Below, in pieces: positions 1-6,883 of a stretch of DNA of 9,153 nt. The notes under the pieces are model-generated. The model did not search any database. It was not told the origin of the DNA and saw only the letters and a program-made list of their open reading frames with translations. How positions within the stretch are numbered: the stretch's first letter is position 1; each line of letters begins with the position of its first letter. Source of the stretch: JBAPRR01 sp049281195 (lineage in GTDB: Bacteria > Actinomycetota > Acidimicrobiia > Acidimicrobiales > CAVXTF01); NCBI GenBank assembly GCA_049281195.1, contig JBAPRR010000246.1:1-9153 (forward strand). The letters are read 5' to 3'. Position numbers and translations under genes: made by a program.

Positions 1-673
1 CGGCCATCTCGAGGCGTTGGGGAATCCGGTCGACCGCGACGATCTGCCTCGCACCTGCAATCCGGGCTCCTTGGATGATTGAAAGCCCGACGCCACCACA
101 ACCGACGACTGCGACGCTCGATCCGGGTGTCACCCTGGCGGTGTTGAGTGCAGCCCCAAGGCCCGTCGTCACGCCGCAGCCGAGCAGGGCAGCCAGGTCC
201 ATCGGCAGTTCGTCAGGGACTTTTACGACAGCGTTCTCGTGAACGAGCATCTGCTCAGCGAACGAACCCAGATTCGCAAACTGCGAAACCGATGCTCCAT
301 CGGTCGACAGACGTGGGCGGTCGCCAGCAGATCGAACCATCTCGGTCGACCGGCACATGTGAGGGTTGCCGGTAAGGCAGGCCTCACACTTTCCACAGAA
401 TTGCGAAGCACAGGTCACAACATGGTCGCCGGGCTTCACGTAGCTGACGAGCGATCCGACCTTCTCAACGATCCCGGCGGACTCGTGACCGATCACCATC
501 GGATAAGGCCACATGCTTCCCAGTTCGGACTTGCCCTCTATGACCGTCAGATCGCTGTGACACAACCCTGCCGCAGCGGTCCGCACGACGACCTCGCAAG
601 GCGCAGGTTCATCGACGTCGACATCTTCGAGATTGATCGGTGCTCCTTTAGCTCGCACCACTGCTGCCTTCAT
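1..673 (-). CDS. Zinc-dependent alcohol dehydrogenase (MDR superfamily), partial: N-terminal 224 residues, C-terminus beyond left edge
   Basis: This would oxidise an alcohol to an aldehyde or ketone with NAD(P)+ in the cytoplasm. I translated it by hand from the ATG at 673; the frame stays open to base 1, so the 3' end is missing. Visible residues are the catalytic zinc ligands C38, H63 (motif GHES) and C166 (GCGVTTG), the structural zinc cysteines C93, C96, C99 and C107 (CxxCxxCx7C), and the Rossmann glycines in VGCGGVGL (190-197), followed by VAVD ending in D215, which favours NAD+. The longer stretch between structural and catalytic zinc parts (about 110-140) resembles class III or mycobacterial AdhD-like enzymes, which are about 370 residues long. 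A Shine-Dalgarno AAAGGA lies 6 nt before the start. It follows the CoA-transferase gene after 49 nt and is probably the last or a late gene of the same operon. The family is secure; the substrate cannot be read from the sequence. Confidence 0.93.
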   Translation of the reverse strand, partial: MKAAVVRAKGAPINLEDVDVDEPAPCEVVVRTAAAGLCHSDLTVIEGKSELGSMWPYPMVIGHESAGIVEKVGSLVSYVKPGDHVVTCASQFCGKCEACLTGNPHMCRSTEMVRSAGDRPRLSTDGASVSQFANLGSFAEQMLVHENAVVKVPDELPMDLAALLGCGVTTGLGAALNTARVTPGSSVAVVGCGGVGLSIIQGARIAGARQIVAVDRIPQRLEMA

Positions 674-722
674 GCTGAGTCCTTTCTATTCATGTGTCGA
701 TTCGACATTGCTGAGAGACGAT
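674..722 (-). promoter_or_regulatory. 49-nt intergenic gap with 13-bp palindrome, possible internal operator
   Basis: This is the longest gap between genes in the window. On the minus strand it carries TGTCGAATCGACA (707-695), a perfect 6+1+6 palindrome, followed by the AAAGGA ribosome-binding site of the alcohol dehydrogenase. CTCAGC also occurs twice, at 715-710 and 679-674, the second copy directly before the ATG. The palindrome is seen directly. That it binds a regulator, or that an internal promoter exists, is inference: no clear -35/-10 pair is present and there is no terminator with a T-run. Confidence 0.3.
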
Positions 723-1886
723 CTAATTGGTTGCTGGTTTGGTCTTCTGCCACTCGCGCAGCACGGCTTCGTCATGCTCGCCAACATCCGGCACGCTGAA
801 AGCCGGCGATCCGATGATTCCGTCGACGATGGCTGGAAAGCGCACGACCCGCACTGGGCCGGTCGATTCGTGTCGGCGAACGCAGTAGGTCCGGTTGTGG
901 ATCACCTGGGGGTCCACCAGGTGATCAGCCTGCGCTAAGACTTTCGAGACCGGAACGTCGGCCGAGCGCAGGCAGGAGATGACTTCTTCTGAGCTCATTG
1001 AACAAGTAACTGATGCGACCAGCTTGTTTAGTCGTCGTCCCAGCTCGCCAGGCTCCTTGATCGCTTTCAACTCCTCTTTCCACTCCGGGTGACCAAGCGC
1101 CTGCGCGAGCCTTCCCGCTTGGGCGCCGCTGACTGGAACTACCACGACGTACCCGTCGGTTGTGGCGACGACGGGCGACAGGGAAGGCGCAGTTCTGCTC
1201 GGATCGTCCAGGAAAGTCTCGGCCTGGAAGACGTCGGGGAAGCTCCAGTAAGCCGTCGCGTCGAGCATGGAGAGCTCGATACGCCGACCCGCGCCTGTCT
1301 GCGAGCGTTCGAAAAGAGCAGCGAGGACGACCTGAGCGGCGACCATCGCGGTCACCTTGTCGGCCACCAGGGTCGCCATGGCGTTCGGTTCACCAAGGGC
1401 ACTCTGGGCCGCCACGAGTCCGCAGTTCGCTTGGACGACACTGTCGAAGACCGGCTCGTCGCTCCTCGGACCGGTCGAGCCGAATCCGCTCAGCTCTACC
1501 CGGATGCAGCGAGGGTTGCGCCCTGCCAGCACGGGATCCGCGAGATCGAGGCGCTCTGCGGAACCGGGACGCCAGTTGCGGATCACAACGTCGGCCGCTT
1601 CGATGAGGTCGAGGAAACAGGCGCGCCCACCTGGCTCCTTCAGGTCCAGGCAGATGCTCCGCTTGCCCCTGTTGACATTGAGCCAGAAGGCGCTAACACC
1701 TCGGTGAGCGACCCCGTAAGTCCGCATGGCGTCGCCCTTTTCGGGGCGCTCTACCTTCACCACATCGGCGCCGAGATCAGCGAGCACCAGGCCTGCCATC
1801 GGGCCGGTGACGTATTCGGCAGCCTCGAGCACGCGGACGCCGGAAAGAAGGGCGAGAGATTGCCCGCCGTCGAAAGGACTATTCAC
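723..1886 (-). CDS. Class III CoA-transferase (CaiB/BaiF family)
   Basis: The family moves CoA from a donor acyl-CoA to a free acid through an enzyme-bound aspartyl-CoA thioester; members include CaiB, formyl-CoA transferase, and racemases such as AMACR. The 387-residue protein has the family N-terminus VLEAAEYVTGPMAG followed by LADLGADVVKVERP (about 20-48), then NRGKRSICLDLK (72-83) and IRNWRPGSAERLDL (102-115). D176 in LVADKVTA matches the catalytic aspartate (Asp169 of formyl-CoA transferase). Length is close to the usual 390-410. The start is GTG, with GGTGAG 8 nt upstream that overlaps the TGA stop of the amidohydrolase gene 9 nt away, so the two are probably translated together. An acyl-CoA synthetase sits in the same operon, so this protein may recycle CoA between pathway intermediates, or act as an epimerase, rather than make the first activation. 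Substrate unknown. Confidence 0.95.
   Translation of the reverse strand: MNSPFDGGQSLALLSGVRVLEAAEYVTGPMAGLVLADLGADVVKVERPEKGDAMRTYGVAHRGVSAFWLNVNRGKRSICLDLKEPGGRACFLDLIEAADVVIRNWRPGSAERLDLADPVLAGRNPRCIRVELSGFGSTGPRSDEPVFDSVVQANCGLVAAQSALGEPNAMATLVADKVTAMVAAQVVLAALFERSQTGAGRRIELSMLDATAYWSFPDVFQAETFLDDPSRTAPSLSPVVATTDGYVVVVPVSGAQAGRLAQALGHPEWKEELKAIKEPGELGRRLNKLVASVTCSMSSEEVISCLRSADVPVSKVLAQADHLVDPQVIHNRTYCVRRHESTGPVRVVRFPAIVDGIIGSPAFSVPDVGEHDEAVLREWQKTKPATN
900..926 (-). repeat. Perfect 10-bp inverted repeat (hairpin) inside the CoA-transferase gene
   Basis: GATCACCTGG (900-909) and CCAGGTGATC (917-926) are exact reverse complements separated by 7 nt. In the mRNA this would form a 10-bp stem with six G-C pairs, within codons for residues about DHLVDPQVIH. 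No U-run follows, so it is not an intrinsic terminator. It may be only a by-product of the codons for two similar peptide segments. Confidence 0.5.
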
Positions 1887-1895
1887 TTGTCGAGC

Positions 1896-3056
1896 TCACC
1901 GCGGGTTCGCGCCGTAAAGGCGTGCTGCATTTTCGTACAGAACCTTGCGCGCGACCTCGGTCCCGACCTGCTCTGTCAACCGGAGCGCCACTTTGTCCGG
2001 GTCGAGCGCGTGGCTCTTCGGCCCAGGCGTGAGGCTCGTTGGATGTGGGAAGTCCGTCTCGAACATGACGTTGTCTGCATAGGTGGCTAGAGCGCTGAGA
2101 TTCTGAGTCTCGAACCAGAGAGTGCAGTAGATCTGGCGCAAGAAGTACTCGCTCGGTAGCAGACGGTTCGGATGGGTCGAATCGGCGCCGGCACCCCGCC
2201 ACTGCCAGTCCAGCGATTCGAGAAGGTAAGGCACGTAACCGAAACCGCTTTCGACCGAGACGAAATTGAGGCGCGGGAAGCGGTCACACAGTCCGCTCAT
2301 TATGAGGCCGGCGATCGTCGTAGCGTTGGAGAGGAAGCCGAGGGCCGATCTCTGGGTGTTGTGTTCCACATCGAACGAGCCGCCGCGCATATGCGCCTGG
2401 TTCATCTCCTCGTCGGATTTCCCGACTCCGACATGAAAATTGATGGCCATTCCGGTCGCCTGAGCCGTCTCGTAGACCGGGTCCCAGTGGCGGTCGGTGT
2501 GATGAGGCAGTCCCAACTTCTCGAAAGTCGCTGCCCACAATAAAGACCGATGGCCGGCGGCCGCACAGCGCTCGATCTCCTTGACCGTCGCCGCGATGTC
2601 CCAATAGGGAAGGTTGGCGACGAGGATGAAGCGATCAGGCGATTGTGAGGCGAAGTCGACCAGGTAGTCGTTGTACGCCTGCACGCAAGCGGCCCTGAGC
2701 GACTCGTCTCTAAGGGCCAAGAAGGCATGGCCCTCGAAGGCGAGCACGTTCGAGTACACAACTTGGGCGAGGATGCCGTAGCGATCCATCCACTGCAGGC
2801 GGCTGCCGGCTTCGTAGCAAGCAGGGTCGATTTCGTCGAAGGTCTCAGGGCAGTCAGGTACGTAATAGCGACCGGCGTTGCTCGTCGCCCCGACGCGCGG
2901 TCCCCACCTGTTCCCGATGCGCCAACGAACGAGCCCGTTGTCGTCGGTCTCGACCCTAGGAGCTTCGTCGATCCACTTGCTCGGGAGGCGTGAGGTCCAA
3001 AGGTCGGGTGGTTCTGTGAGATGGGCATCTGTGTCGATTATTGGGATTGCGCTCAT
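1896..3056 (-). CDS. Amidohydrolase family 2 (ACMSD-like metal-dependent hydrolase/decarboxylase, TIM barrel)
   Basis: The Amidohydro_2 family includes aromatic and keto-acid decarboxylases (ACMSD, gamma-resorcylate decarboxylase, LigW) and C-C or lactone hydrolases. From the chosen start the protein has 386 residues. Likely metal ligands are D10 and H12 (motif DTDAH), H208 (INFHVG) and D335 (ETDFPHP). The first histidine of the usual HxH is aspartate, comparable with the carboxylate ligand of gamma-resorcylate decarboxylase. Where ACMSD has HGG (His228) this protein has ESG (269-271). I chose the ATG at 3056, not the one at 3098, because it begins directly before the conserved IIDTDAH strand, has GGAG 8 nt upstream, and forms an ATGA overlap with the stop of the DUF4387 gene. 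The protein is probably cytoplasmic: no signal peptide is seen. Whether it hydrolyses or decarboxylates cannot be decided here; a C-C cleaving or decarboxylating step on a CoA-pathway intermediate fits the context. Confidence 0.9.
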   Translation of the reverse strand: MSAIPIIDTDAHLTEPPDLWTSRLPSKWIDEAPRVETDDNGLVRWRIGNRWGPRVGATSNAGRYYVPDCPETFDEIDPACYEAGSRLQWMDRYGILAQVVYSNVLAFEGHAFLALRDESLRAACVQAYNDYLVDFASQSPDRFILVANLPYWDIAATVKEIERCAAAGHRSLLWAATFEKLGLPHHTDRHWDPVYETAQATGMAINFHVGVGKSDEEMNQAHMRGGSFDVEHNTQRSALGFLSNATTIAGLIMSGLCDRFPRLNFVSVESGFGYVPYLLESLDWQWRGAGADSTHPNRLLPSEYFLRQIYCTLWFETQNLSALATYADNVMFETDFPHPTSLTPGPKSHALDPDKVALRLTEQVGTEVARKVLYENAARLYGANPR

Positions 3057-3364
3057 CGATCGATCTCCATGAGAGCTATGGGCACGTGCTGGTTGCAACC
3101 GAAGAGGTCCGGGCAGAACGGGTCTTGGGCGGAGCGCACCTTTGGCAGCGTGACCTTGGCGCCGCAGGCTCTGCGGTCAAAGAAGGGGCCCAGCACTTGG
3201 TCCGGCCGGATTCCGTAGGCAGACGCCACCCGGGCGGGGCTGAGAGCACCGGACGCCTCGACTGATTCGAGATCTTCGAGGGAGGAAAACATCAGATCGA
3301 CACATATGAGGAAAGGCCCCGCGTTCTTACTGCGCAATACACGGGTCACATCACGAAGCTGCAT
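3053..3364 (-). CDS. DUF4387 family protein
   Basis: A 103-residue protein matching my knowledge of DUF4387: an N-terminal LRDVTRVLRSKNAGPF (3-18) with the conserved RSKNAGP, a central segment SPARVASAYGI ending in a VLGPFFD strand (57-63), and the C-terminal GCNQHVPIALMEI (89-101), which parallels the family's GAQQHAPLL signature. The biochemical role of the family is not established. Its genes are typically found with AtuA (DUF1446) genes, and an AtuA-like gene opens this operon, so the two products probably work together. The start is ATG with AGAGGA 6 nt upstream. The gene overlaps the preceding unknown gene by 14 bp and the following amidohydrolase by 4 bp (ATGA). No membrane segment or signal peptide is visible. 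The family call is fairly secure and function remains unknown. Confidence 0.85.
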   Translation of the reverse strand: MQLRDVTRVLRSKNAGPFLICVDLMFSSLEDLESVEASGALSPARVASAYGIRPDQVLGPFFDRRACGAKVTLPKVRSAQDPFCPDLFGCNQHVPIALMEIDR

Positions 3365-4415
3365 TCGCGTTCCTCTCGCTCGTCAGTCGGCTATGAGCTC
3401 TTTCGGGAACGACGCGCCAAGCGAACTCCTGATCGCCAAGGTCGAGTCGCCTGATCGGCAGAAGCCGAACACCTTCCATCGCTGCGAGTCCCTCCCACAG
3501 ACCATTCCATGCCTCGAATACCTCGCCCGGGACGTGCAGGCCATCGAAGATGCGCCAGTCCCGTTGGGACACGGTCGACTCACCGTTTTGATGGTCGACA
3601 CTCACGTCATCCCCGTGCGCGCGCAGCAGCCTGGCAAGGCGCTCAGCGAATGCGGTGGAAGCAGGCGATTCGCCTAGACCTTCCAGTACCGAGGCGTGGT
3701 ACTGCATAGCCACCTGGCGTCCGGCGGTGCGCCCGATCGAACCGGCATCTGCGGGCCCGAGCACGCGGCACATCGAAGGAAGAAGGCTTCGCGCATATGT
3801 GACCGCATAGTTCCGTTCGCTCTTTGCGGCTGCAATGTCGTCGAGGGGCTCCGTGGCGAGGCCCTCGACCGATCCGCTAGGGCGTTCTCCAGGACGGAAC
3901 CTCACCCGATCGGCTGGCGCGAGTGGTCCCTCTTCCTCGATGAAATATCCCTCAAGTCCCGGCTGGCCGTCGGTCGTCTGCATCGTGCAGACGAAGCCGA
4001 GATGATCGTTTCCAAGAGCCTGACCGTTGTTTCCGTGCCACCCCCAGAGCATCGCCCGGCTCACCTCCGTAGGGATTCCACAGATGGACGCACCGTCGAA
4101 TATCCATCTGGGCGGGAGGTACCGAATCCATGACTTCCTGTCGGTTTCGGGGATCCATTCCACCGACACCCCGCCGCGGGTGTTCGAAAGAACGTGGTAC
4201 TTCGCGCACGCCACCGCCGGCGGAAGGTCGCCGAGCCCGAGCTTGTGAAGGCCGGGAAGGAACTTCTCTTCTTGCTGCGTCCGCAGCGTCTCATAGACCA
4301 CGTCTGCCGCGCGCCGTGTTCCTGCCCGAACGATTATCGCCAAGATCGTTCCCGTCAGATACCGGTGGTACAGCTCGCCGAGCGTTCGCCATGCCGAAGG
4401 ATCATCTTGCGTCAC
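3351..4415 (-). CDS. Conserved-looking protein of unknown function, 354 aa
   Basis: I do not recognise this protein with confidence. It is soluble-looking, with no signal peptide or clear membrane helix. Striking segments are GGVSVEWIP (81-89), WIRYLPPRWIFDG (96-108), LWGWHGNNGQALGN (123-136), GFVCTMQTTDGQPGLEGYF (140-158) and TAGRQVAMQYHASVLEGLG (230-248). The C-terminal part, roughly 225-336, alternates helices with strands and ends in RRLDLGDQEFAWRV (322-335), loosely like the helical/beta C-terminal region of V4R or ATC-hydrolase-like (PF14196) proteins. That is a weak impression, not an assignment. It starts with GTG, forming a GTGA overlap with the synthetase stop, with GAGGTG 8 nt upstream, and its end overlaps the DUF4387 gene by 14 bp. 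These overlaps and the long uninterrupted frame show it is a real gene translated with its neighbours, hence probably part of the same pathway. Candidate roles are an enzyme or a binding partner for a CoA-linked or acid intermediate. Confidence 0.85.
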   Translation of the reverse strand: MTQDDPSAWRTLGELYHRYLTGTILAIIVRAGTRRAADVVYETLRTQQEEKFLPGLHKLGLGDLPPAVACAKYHVLSNTRGGVSVEWIPETDRKSWIRYLPPRWIFDGASICGIPTEVSRAMLWGWHGNNGQALGNDHLGFVCTMQTTDGQPGLEGYFIEEEGPLAPADRVRFRPGERPSGSVEGLATEPLDDIAAAKSERNYAVTYARSLLPSMCRVLGPADAGSIGRTAGRQVAMQYHASVLEGLGESPASTAFAERLARLLRAHGDDVSVDHQNGESTVSQRDWRIFDGLHVPGEVFEAWNGLWEGLAAMEGVRLLPIRRLDLGDQEFAWRVVPERAHSRLTSERNANAAS

Positions 4416-6115
4416 CGCGTTGTCACCTCGCGCGTGGCGGTGCTGAGCCGATCGAGGGCGCCTCTTGTACCAAGCTCACGAAGATTCTTCTTCTGTACCT
4501 TCTCTGTCGGAGTCTTTGGCAGGACGTCCATGAACCGGAGATATCTCGGCGAGGCGAAGGCGGGAAGGTTCTCGTCACAGAAGCGCCAGACGTCTCCCGC
4601 CGTAGCGTCGCTCCCCTTACGAAGAACGACGCAGGCCATCACTTCGTCCTCTCCGGCATCATGGTCGGCTGCCACCGCAACGACCGCGACCTCGGCGATC
4701 TCATCGCAGGCCGAGATCGCCTGCTCCAACTCGAAGGAGCTGATGTTTTCACCGCGTCGGCGAAGGGAGTCCTTCAACCGATCGACGAAGTAGTACCAAC
4801 CGGCCTCGTCGCGCCTGATGCGGTCGCCGGTGTGAAACCAATAATTTCTGGTGGCCTGCACCGTGGCCTCGGGCGCGCCGTAGTAGCCCGTCGTCATCGT
4901 GAAGGGCACCCTGGGACGGACCACAAGCTCACCTGTGTCACCGTCGGGCACCTCTTCGTCGGTCTCGGGATCGACTACGCGCGCATCGAACCAGTCGTCC
5001 GCAAGCAGCCCGACCGCACCTTTCGGACGTTCAGCTCCGTAAGGCGTCACGATCACTTGAGAGGTCTCGGTCAGGCCGAAAACCTCGACGATGGCCTCGA
5101 TGCCGAACCTGTGGCGGAAGTCATTGACGATCGACCAGGCAGTTGGCGCCGTAAAGACGCAACGGAGGAGGTTGTCCGAGTCCGCAACCGCGGGCGGCTG
5201 ACTGTGAATGAACTCCATCATCACTCCGATGAGGTTCGTCACCGTTGCTCCGCTCTCGCGGACCCAGGTCGCCCATTTAGATGCCGAGAAGGACTCGCGC
5301 ATCACATATCGTGCACCAACCAGTAGGGCGGGATACGCGGCCAAAAAGTGGGAGTTGCCATGAAACAACGGCCCGACAGACAGGTAGGTATCAGCTTCGG
5401 TCAGACGAGTGAGGGAACGACACTGGTCGGCGAAGAACGTCATGTGCGAATGCGACATGGTGACGCCCTTGGACGGCCCGGTGGTCCCGCTCGTGAAGAA
5501 GATCGCTGCCGGGTCCCTGTAATCGACTTCGGGATAGTTGACTCCTGGCCCGTCCATCAGATCTGACCCGAGGAGGTCGGTAAAGAGCACGCACGAGAAC
5601 CCGGCACCTCGGAGGATTTCGGCAGCCGGCGCGAACTGGGCGGCATCTGCAACGAGATAGACGGTCCGGATGCTGCGGCGCGCCTCCGCCAGACAAGCGA
5701 GATGAGGTGCGAACTCGGGCGTTACTACCGCGCAACTGGGCCGAGTGACCTGTATCTGGTGCTCGAGGAAACTTCCGCGGTTGGCCGTGTTGACGGGCAC
5801 CTCCACCACCCCTGCCACAGCGGCACCGAGCCACGCGATCAGATAACTCAGGTTGTTCTGCATGAGGATCATCAGGCGGTCTCCCGGCTCGATCCCCTCC
5901 TTTATGAGACCGGCTGCAACCCTTTGTGCAGACTCGTGAGCCTGTCTGTACGTCAGGATCTCCCCGGTGCTCGGAACCGAGACAAAGATCTTGTCTTTAT
6001 GGGAGGCAGCCCGTGCCGCGAGTACCGCAGGCACAGTCCAGTCACGTTGGTCGGAAAAGGTCGGTAGGTGGTCGCGGTAGAACCGCCGTTCTGTCTCGAT
6101 GTTCGACACCGGCAT
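4412..6115 (-). CDS. Acyl-CoA synthetase (AMP-forming, class I adenylating enzyme; crotonobetaine/carnitine-CoA ligase-like)
   Basis: This enzyme would activate a carboxylic acid to its acyl-CoA with ATP through an acyl-adenylate. Counting from the GTG at 6118, core motifs in order are the P-loop FFTSGTTGPSKGV (207-219), the A5 motif VFGLTET (346-352), YWFHTGD (426-432), DRLKDSLRRRGENIS (446-460) with the hinge, and PKTPTEKVQKKN (534-545) holding the probable catalytic lysine K540. The usual glycine before that lysine is glutamate, as I recall for CaiC-like ligases. Length (567-568) is normal to slightly long. The start is either the GTG at 6118 or the ATG at 6115: GGGGA lies 7 nt before the ATG but only 4 nt before the GTG, so I prefer the ATG. 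The stop of the upstream crotonase gene lies in the same TAGTGATG stretch, and the stop of this gene overlaps the next GTG. Class is secure; the acid is unknown. Confidence 0.95.
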   Translation of the reverse strand: MPVSNIETERRFYRDHLPTFSDQRDWTVPAVLAARAASHKDKIFVSVPSTGEILTYRQAHESAQRVAAGLIKEGIEPGDRLMILMQNNLSYLIAWLGAAVAGVVEVPVNTANRGSFLEHQIQVTRPSCAVVTPEFAPHLACLAEARRSIRTVYLVADAAQFAPAAEILRGAGFSCVLFTDLLGSDLMDGPGVNYPEVDYRDPAAIFFTSGTTGPSKGVTMSHSHMTFFADQCRSLTRLTEADTYLSVGPLFHGNSHFLAAYPALLVGARYVMRESFSASKWATWVRESGATVTNLIGVMMEFIHSQPPAVADSDNLLRCVFTAPTAWSIVNDFRHRFGIEAIVEVFGLTETSQVIVTPYGAERPKGAVGLLADDWFDARVVDPETDEEVPDGDTGELVVRPRVPFTMTTGYYGAPEATVQATRNYWFHTGDRIRRDEAGWYYFVDRLKDSLRRRGENISSFELEQAISACDEIAEVAVVAVAADHDAGEDEVMACVVLRKGSDATAGDVWRFCDENLPAFASPRYLRFMDVLPKTPTEKVQKKNLRELGTRGALDRLSTATREVTTR

Positions 6116-6117
6116 CA

Positions 6118-6867
6118 CTAGGTCCCCGCGCCGGACCCGAGAGCATCGGCTCTACCGACCAATCCTCGCGTGATGTCGATATAACGCCTCGCCTCGACTT
6201 CGGCGTAAGGAGCAAGATCGAGGCACTCTGCATCAAGGAAGTTCGCCTTCATCGCCCGCAGGGCAAACGGACTCGATGTCCTCAGTCGATTGACCCACTC
6301 CGAGAGGACTGTCTGGAACCTGTCATCCTCGACCACCTCTCCGATGAGACCGATCTCAAAGGCCTCTTTCGCCGTCAATTTTCTCGGCATCAAGTACAGC
6401 TGCCTGGCTCTGCTTGTACCGACCATTCTCGAAAGCGTCCAGGGCCCAGCCAGATCGCCAGGCGTGCCAACATCAAGGAAAGCCGTGTTCAGCTTCGCCG
6501 AGGCTGCTGCGATCCTGAGATCGCATGCAAGCGCCAGGGCCAATCCCGAACCGGCACACCCCCCGTTGACAGCGGCAAGAGTGACACCAACGAGGTTGTG
6601 AAGCCGAACTGCAAGGAGAAGAGCGTCATCTGCGAGGGGCTCGTCACCCACCCGGTTCGGAAAACCATCCAGATCAGCCCCGACGCAGAAGCCGCGTCCG
6701 GCTCCGATGATCACGAGAACGCGTATGTCTTCGTTCTCGGCCATCCCCACGGCTTCGTTGATCTCGTTCAGCATTCGATTGGTCATTGCATTCAGGCGAT
6801 CAGGACGGTTCAAAGTGAGGCGGGCGATCTCACCATCGGACTCGTACTGAATTGTCTCGAAGAGCAT
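6118..6867 (-). CDS. Crotonase-fold protein (enoyl-CoA hydratase/isomerase family) with atypical active site
   Basis: A 249-residue protein of normal crotonase length. It has LNRPDRLNAM (19-28), the oxyanion-hole region GRGFCVGADL (57-66), and NGGCAGSGLALALACDLRIA (101-120). Aligned to rat enoyl-CoA hydratase, both catalytic glutamates are absent: Glu144 falls on A110 and Glu164 on F130. D138 in VGTPGD aligns near the catalytic aspartate of dienoyl-CoA isomerase (Asp204), so isomerase, hydrolase or other CoA chemistry is more likely than simple hydration. The ATG at 6867 is preferred over one at 6972 because it precedes the conserved first strand, has GAGGAG 9 nt upstream, and lies just past the SDR stop (16-nt gap), whereas the longer form would overlap the SDR gene by 89 bp. 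Family membership is sure; the reaction is not. Confidence 0.93.
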   Translation of the reverse strand: MLFETIQYESDGEIARLTLNRPDRLNAMTNRMLNEINEAVGMAENEDIRVLVIIGAGRGFCVGADLDGFPNRVGDEPLADDALLLAVRLHNLVGVTLAAVNGGCAGSGLALALACDLRIAAASAKLNTAFLDVGTPGDLAGPWTLSRMVGTSRARQLYLMPRKLTAKEAFEIGLIGEVVEDDRFQTVLSEWVNRLRTSSPFALRAMKANFLDAECLDLAPYAEVEARRYIDITRGLVGRADALGSGAGT

Positions 6868-6883
6868 TTCCTGCCGCTCCTCG

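Noticed and set aside
670..708. 12-codon leader frame (MSNRHMNRKDSA) ending in an ATGA overlap with the alcohol dehydrogenase start
   Set aside because: The overlap geometry is suggestive, but there is no ribosome-binding site before its ATG and such a short frame is expected by chance.
1089..2090. 333-codon open frame on the plus strand
   Set aside because: Antisense to the CoA-transferase and the amidohydrolase C-terminus, both of which have clear family motifs; its own translation matches nothing recognisable.
3055..3064. Self-complementary ATCGATCGAT at the amidohydrolase start as an operator
   Set aside because: It lies inside the coding end of the DUF4387 gene and is explained by the codons and the overlapping start; no promoter elements surround it.
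3057..3098. 14-residue N-terminal extension of the amidohydrolase from the ATG at 3098
   Set aside because: The added residues fall before the conserved first strand, would overlap the DUF4387 gene by 46 bp, and the ATG at 3056 has a better ribosome-binding site and a typical ATGA overlap.
4130..5326. 398-codon open frame on the plus strand
   Set aside because: It lies antisense to the acyl-CoA synthetase and the start of the unknown gene, has an arginine/histidine-rich low-likeness translation with no recognisable motif, and is the usual shadow of a GC-rich coding strand.
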